Source: Compostibacter hankyongensis (GTDB taxonomy: Bacteria > Bacteroidota > Bacteroidia > Chitinophagales > Chitinophagaceae). Taken from it: 64,000 nt of DNA. A program made the translations under genes and the position numbers. The stretch covers positions 1-64,000 of the forward strand of contig NZ_BAABFN010000002.1 of the NCBI RefSeq assembly GCF_039541075.1, given 5' to 3'. The notes below the pieces were generated by a model that was not told where the DNA came from, did not search any database, and was given only the letters and a program-made list of their open reading frames with translations. Positions 60,213 to 64,000 of this stretch are shown piece by piece. How positions within the stretch are numbered: the first letter of the stretch is position 1; each line of letters begins with the position of its first letter.

Positions 60213-62129
60213 TTATCTTTCGTGCGAGAAATCATTGGGGATGCGCCCGAGCCTGCCCAGGAAATCGTTGCACGCCGCCTTTACATTATAATTAACGGCC
60301 TTGTTTGCTTTTGCCGCTTCGACCGCGCGGACAAAAGGCGCAGTATTTTTTATATACAGCAGATAGTTGACTGCCATAAGGGCCAGGTCCATATTGTCGT
60401 TTCCAATAAAACGGATAAGACTGTCCCGGGCAGCGTTGTCGCCAAACAGCCCGTAATCGATAGCCGCCACGGTAACGGCTACGGGAGGATAGCTGTCGTG
60501 CAGGGCCCGGGTCAGCTCGGGGCGGTAAGCCAGCAGATCGAGGCTGTCCTGCGAACGCAGCCCGAGGGCTGCCCAGTACCGCACGATCTTGTTCGGACTC
60601 TTCAAAAGACGGATCTGTTGCGCGGTAATGTCCTTCCCCCGTTTTCCCGAAAGCGAGGCTGCCGCGTATATGGTTTCAAAAGGATATGCTTTTTTATCGA
60701 GCCGGAATGTATAGGGGGAGGTCTTCTGTGAGATCAGCCCTATTTCATATTCCGGAAGAAACATCACGTCCCGCGCATCCGTCAGCGCCGTATCCAGCTT
60801 TTGCTGCATTTTTTCTGCCAGGGACCGGTAGGCGGGCAGGCCGGCCAGGTTACGGGTTTCCCATTTATCCTGCCGGGTATCGAATAAAAAAGCAGCAGGA
60901 CGGTCCTCAAAGAGACTCCTTTGCAGGGCGTCCAGTTTGTTTTCAGCCAGGTCTTTCCGCATCTGCTGTTTGATGTCGCCTATTTCCATATAACGGATGT
61001 AACGGGCCTCCGGCATGAAAGGCATATAGTTGCGGGAATACATGTACCGGCCGTCGGTTATGCTGCGGATCATGTCAATCCCGTTATCGGAACGGTCTGA
61101 GGACAGCACCAGATAATCCGGCGGAGGGGTGCGCTGCGGCCCCATGAATATGCGGCCTTTCAGATAGGCGGGTATCTTACCGCCGGCCAGGCTGATGAGG
61201 GTGGGCGCCAGGTCTTCGAAATCCACCAGCTCATCGGAGACCACGCCGCTGCCCCAGGGGGAAAGGTCTTTGTACATGGGTGGAACCCAGATCGCAAAGG
61301 CCACGCGGTAACCCAGGTCGATACCGTTGGTTTTTCCACGGGGTACGCCTTCGCCGTGATCGGAATAAAAGAAAATGATCGTGCTGTCCGTCAGATGGTC
61401 CTGTTTCAGCCGCTCCAGAAGCGCCCCGATCTTCCGGTCTGTCAGGGACAGGGAATTATAAACGCGGGCAAACTGCCGGCGCATTTCCGGGCTGTTCCTG
61501 AAGAAGGGCGGCATGTCGAAATCCTGTTCCCCGATGCGGTCGGAGGGAGGGAGCTTATCCCATACCTGGGTCTTGTACTGATCGTAGGACCAGGTCATGG
61601 TGCGGGACTGGTGGGAGTCCATAAAGTTGAAGACGGCAAAGAAAGGCTGACCGGGTTTCCGGTTCCACCAGCCCGCTTTTCCCGAGCTTTCGTCCCAGGC
61701 TTCGGCGATAAACGGTTTCGGATCGGCGATATTGTAGTCCGTTTTGGCATTGTTGGTGGTATAATACCCGGCCTGCCGGAGATAATAAGGGAATCCCTTG
61801 ATAAAGGAAGGCAGCGGGTACTGGCTGCGGTGGTTGCCCGTCCCTGTTTTGTAGGTACGGACGCCGGTGATAATGGTGGACCGGCTGGGCGAGCAGACCG
61901 TACCGGTGGAGAAGGCATTGGTAAACCGTACGCCTTTTTCAGCCAGCTTATCTATATTTGGCGTATGGGCGTTCGGGTTACCATAGCAGCCGATGAATTC
62001 CGGCGAGGTGTCTTCGATGGTGACCCAGAGTATGTTCGGCTGCGGATGCGGCGGGGATGTCTGGGCGAGGATCCTGCCGGCAGCGCCGGCGATGATCAGG
62101 ATAACGAGGGTTGTGCGTAACATAATCAT
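60213..62129 (-). CDS. Formylglycine-dependent sulfatase, heparan N-sulfatase-like, with HEAT-like tail
   Basis: A 638-residue secreted sulfatase: signal peptide to about residue 23 (AGRILAQ), metal-binding VTIEDTSPEFIGCYGN, CSPSR (about 79-83) as the formylglycine site, and FFYSDHGEGVPRGK (about 265) where the usual DNG is DHG. This branch (near SGSH-like sulfatases) is frequent in Bacteroidota. The last 140 residues (from LKSPNKIVRYWAALGLRSQD) are helical repeats like HEAT, probably for oligomerisation or binding. It follows another sulfatase gene on the same strand with a 48-nt gap and precedes the GH27 gene by 53 nt. Confidence 0.9.
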   Translation of the reverse strand: MIMLRTTLVILIIAGAAGRILAQTSPPHPQPNILWVTIEDTSPEFIGCYGNPNAHTPNIDKLAEKGVRFTNAFSTGTVCSPSRSTIITGVRTYKTGTGNHRSQYPLPSFIKGFPYYLRQAGYYTTNNAKTDYNIADPKPFIAEAWDESSGKAGWWNRKPGQPFFAVFNFMDSHQSRTMTWSYDQYKTQVWDKLPPSDRIGEQDFDMPPFFRNSPEMRRQFARVYNSLSLTDRKIGALLERLKQDHLTDSTIIFFYSDHGEGVPRGKTNGIDLGYRVAFAIWVPPMYKDLSPWGSGVVSDELVDFEDLAPTLISLAGGKIPAYLKGRIFMGPQRTPPPDYLVLSSDRSDNGIDMIRSITDGRYMYSRNYMPFMPEARYIRYMEIGDIKQQMRKDLAENKLDALQRSLFEDRPAAFLFDTRQDKWETRNLAGLPAYRSLAEKMQQKLDTALTDARDVMFLPEYEIGLISQKTSPYTFRLDKKAYPFETIYAAASLSGKRGKDITAQQIRLLKSPNKIVRYWAALGLRSQDSLDLLAYRPELTRALHDSYPPVAVTVAAIDYGLFGDNAARDSLIRFIGNDNMDLALMAVNYLLYIKNTAPFVRAVEAAKANKAVNYNVKAACNDFLGRLGRIPNDFSHER

Positions 62130-62177
62130 AATTTGCTGCGTATAGGCGTGTCTTAACGTGTAAGACAGGGCTGTCGT

Positions 62178-63809
62178 TTATTGTCCGGAAGCCCTGTTTT
62201 TCATGCGGGCCGGCAAAAATTCCGGAAGGGTATCGAAGTCCGTCGGATTGACCCATCCTGCGCGAACCTTTTCTCCCCGGCTGTATTTTTCATAGAAGTT
62301 CCGCACGTCGGGATTGGCGTAGGGGTATTGATCAAAGATATCGCCCCTGCCATACATCCGCGGGTCCTGCTGTGCCTTCAGCTCGGTAAACAGCTGTGTC
62401 CTGAGCGTATCCAGGATGTGCCGGTATTCCGGATTGGCGGAGAGGTCGTTCAGACAGGACCTGTCCGATTGGAGGCGGTAAAGCTCATCGGGCTGCCGCT
62501 TTCCAAGCGACCATTCCCAGTATTTACGGGTATCCGGGGTCTTGCGCGACTGTATGACCTGCGTTTTGGTGGGGCTGCCGTCTACATTCAGGTATCCTGT
62601 CTCCGGGTTGCCGGCGGGCCAGCGGTCGGTTTTGAAATTATGCAGATATAAAAATCCCTTTGCGATGATTCCCCGGATCGGATAACCCTCATCGTGGGGA
62701 CGGCCTACATCATGCCGTTCTTTCCCGATCAGCACATGATCCCGCTGCGGGTTTACCGTTCCTTCCCGGGAGGAATAAAAGATATCGGTGAGACTTTTCC
62801 CCGTTATGGGTTGCATGCCGGTCCGGCCGGGATCCACTCCCGCGACTTCCAGGAAGGTCGGGGCAAGATCAATGAAGCTTACAAAGTCGTCTACGATCCG
62901 GCCGGGATGCTGGATACCGTTTTTCCACATGACGGCGAGGGGAATATGGTTGGAATATTCGTATTCCTGCCCCTTGGCGCGGGGGAAAGGCATGCCGTTA
63001 TCCGCCGTTACCACGATAATCGTATTATCCAGCTCCCCGCTTTCCTTCAATATCTGCAGGGCCTTCACCAGCTGCTTGTCGAAATACTCAAGCTCGAAGG
63101 CGTAGTCCAGCATATCGGCGCGGATGGTGTCATTATCGGGCCAGAATGGCGGAACTTTATCGATTGCCGTCACCGATTTGCCTCCCTTTTCGATGCCCGA
63201 GCGGAAGGCATAGGGCCGGTGGGGCTCAAAGCCGCCGAACCAGAAGCAAAAAGGCTGCCCCCGGGGTTTTTCTTTCATAAAGGCCCTGAAGTTGGCGGCG
63301 TAGTCTATCGGGCTGATCTGCCGGGTCGGGGGAACGGTCCTGATCCGGTTATACGGTTTGCCCGCCGGTTCCCGTTTTTTCCCGTTTACCGTGCCGGCAT
63401 CACCGGGCGCCCATCCCTTGCCGGTATAGCCGACAAAGTACCGTCCGCTGTCCAGGGCTTCCGCATAGGTGATGAACTTGGCGGGAAGATAGGCCACATG
63501 GTTGGCGGCCGCCTCCAGCTGCCAGGAATTCCGGCCGGTGAGGATGCAGGACCTCGACGGAGCGCATTTGGCGTTTGGCGTATAGGCGTTATTGAAAAGT
63601 ATTCCGTTGCGCGCAACCTCGTCAAATCCCGGCGTATGCACCCATTGGCATCCGTATGCGCTCATGAACGGATAGGAAGCGTCGTCGGCGATGCAGAACA
63701 GGATGTTCGGCAGCCGGGCGGGTGGATGAGGGGTCTGCGCCTGCAAACCGCAGGGCAGTGAAAAAAGCAGGGTGGCGATGGCGGCTATATATACCTGATT
63801 TTTTTTCAT
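62178..63809 (-). CDS. Formylglycine-dependent sulfatase (Cys type), secreted
   Basis: A 543-residue sulfatase with signal peptide (YIAAIATLLFSLPCGLQAQ). CAPSR (in AKCAPSRSCILTG, about 82-93) is the formylglycine site, FCIADDASYPFMSAYG binds metal, and VVTADNGMPFPRAKG (about 290) has the second Asp-Asn. ATG 63809 (MKKNQVYI) is chosen because the signal follows it; frames from 63827 or 63842 would add a short extension. It lies downstream of a SusD gene by about 60 nt, so the two are probably in one transcript. No sulfatase-maturing enzyme gene is in the window. Position of the sulfate it removes is unknown. Confidence 0.9.
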   Translation of the reverse strand: MKKNQVYIAAIATLLFSLPCGLQAQTPHPPARLPNILFCIADDASYPFMSAYGCQWVHTPGFDEVARNGILFNNAYTPNAKCAPSRSCILTGRNSWQLEAAANHVAYLPAKFITYAEALDSGRYFVGYTGKGWAPGDAGTVNGKKREPAGKPYNRIRTVPPTRQISPIDYAANFRAFMKEKPRGQPFCFWFGGFEPHRPYAFRSGIEKGGKSVTAIDKVPPFWPDNDTIRADMLDYAFELEYFDKQLVKALQILKESGELDNTIIVVTADNGMPFPRAKGQEYEYSNHIPLAVMWKNGIQHPGRIVDDFVSFIDLAPTFLEVAGVDPGRTGMQPITGKSLTDIFYSSREGTVNPQRDHVLIGKERHDVGRPHDEGYPIRGIIAKGFLYLHNFKTDRWPAGNPETGYLNVDGSPTKTQVIQSRKTPDTRKYWEWSLGKRQPDELYRLQSDRSCLNDLSANPEYRHILDTLRTQLFTELKAQQDPRMYGRGDIFDQYPYANPDVRNFYEKYSRGEKVRAGWVNPTDFDTLPEFLPARMKNRASGQ

Positions 63810-63866
63810 CTTGTTAATGTATGGCATTCTGCTGAGAAACAAAATACTGAAGGCGGGATTTCCCGT

Positions 63867-64000
63867 CTATAACGGATTTTGGACCAGGTTGGGATTGAGG
63901 GCTATCTCGTCTTCGGGAATGGGGATGACGATGCTGCGGGCATCGGGCGGGATAAGCCCGCGGGGACCGCTCCAGCCGACAGCCGGCACATAGCTCCTGT
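63867..64000 (-). CDS. C-terminal end of a SusD/RagB-family protein (cut by window edge)
   Basis: The last 43 codons of a minus-strand gene that enters from beyond the window. The peptide ends IVIPIPEDEIALNPNLVQNPL, the standard SusD C-terminus. It lies upstream of the sulfatase gene at 63809, so the sulfatase/GH27 unit is the downstream part of a SusC/SusD locus whose receptor gene lies outside. Confidence 0.88.
   Translation of the reverse strand, partial: RSYVPAVGWSGPRGLIPPDARSIVIPIPEDEIALNPNLVQNPL

Noticed and set aside
1..64000. Insertion sequences, prophage or integrative element
   Set aside because: No transposase, integrase, phage or conjugation gene and no long terminal repeats were seen.

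Overview
The window is a carbohydrate-utilisation region of a Bacteroidota chromosome, most likely class Chitinophagia (Chitinophagaceae or a near relative). The evidence is four SusC/RagA-type TonB receptors with four complete SusD partners and a fifth partial one, an ECF sigma factor with a FecR anti-sigma, Tat-exported Gfo/Idh and TIM-barrel enzymes, DUF1080 proteins, a PVC-type cytochrome/HEAT lipoprotein, several sulfatases, and promoters matching the Bacteroidota form (TTTG, then TAnnTTTG). No rRNA, tRNA, CRISPR array, insertion sequence or prophage was recognised.

Layout. (1) 1-2081: the end of a membrane protein, an FMN reductase and a YeiH-family transporter, ordinary accessory genes. 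(2) 2233-4679 (+): a leaderless DUF1080 protein and a GMC oxidoreductase, ending at a perfect UUCG-loop hairpin. (3) 20518-4716 (-): a polysaccharide utilisation locus of zinc dehydrogenase, GH29 fucosidase, a promoter with a dyad, SusC, SusD, Tat Gfo/Idh, DUF2961/GH172, GxGYxYP plus F5/8C, Tat DUF1080 and Tat TIM barrel. (4) 20670-27806: a small DMT-type protein, an AraC regulator and, divergently, an FG-GAP protein, a sialidase-like lipoprotein, an SSS symporter and a NanA/DapA-like aldolase. (5) 27864-40005 (+): a one-piece transmembrane regulator, SusC, SusD, a GH144-type glucanase and a GH3 glucosidase, probably for beta-1,2-glucan. Heptanucleotide repeat arrays follow the SusD and glucanase genes. 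(6) 55872-40030 (-): ECF sigma, SusC, SusD, a strong terminator, FecR, SusC, SusD and a PVC-type cytochrome lipoprotein. (7) 64000-55959 (-): end of a SusD, two sulfatases, then GH27 alpha-galactosidase, sulfatase and an MFS transporter coupled by ATGA overlaps.

How the genes may work together. SusC/SusD pairs import oligosaccharides, surface or periplasmic hydrolases and sulfatases trim them, and SSS and MFS carriers take the products inward. The most unusual set lies in regions 2 and 3: a GMC oxidoreductase, two DUF1080 proteins, a Gfo/Idh dehydrogenase and a xylose-isomerase-like TIM barrel. These families belong to the oxidise-at-C3, then cleave route for glycosides (3-ketoglycoside chemistry), here joined to a SusC/SusD locus with fucosidase and GH172 genes. 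Other notable features are the separation of the sigma gene from fecR by a complete SusC/SusD unit, with the same 32-nt promoter-like block before both units, and the GA-rich heptamer arrays that start 10-11 nt after stop codons. Functions come from reading protein sequences against known families; no database search was run.
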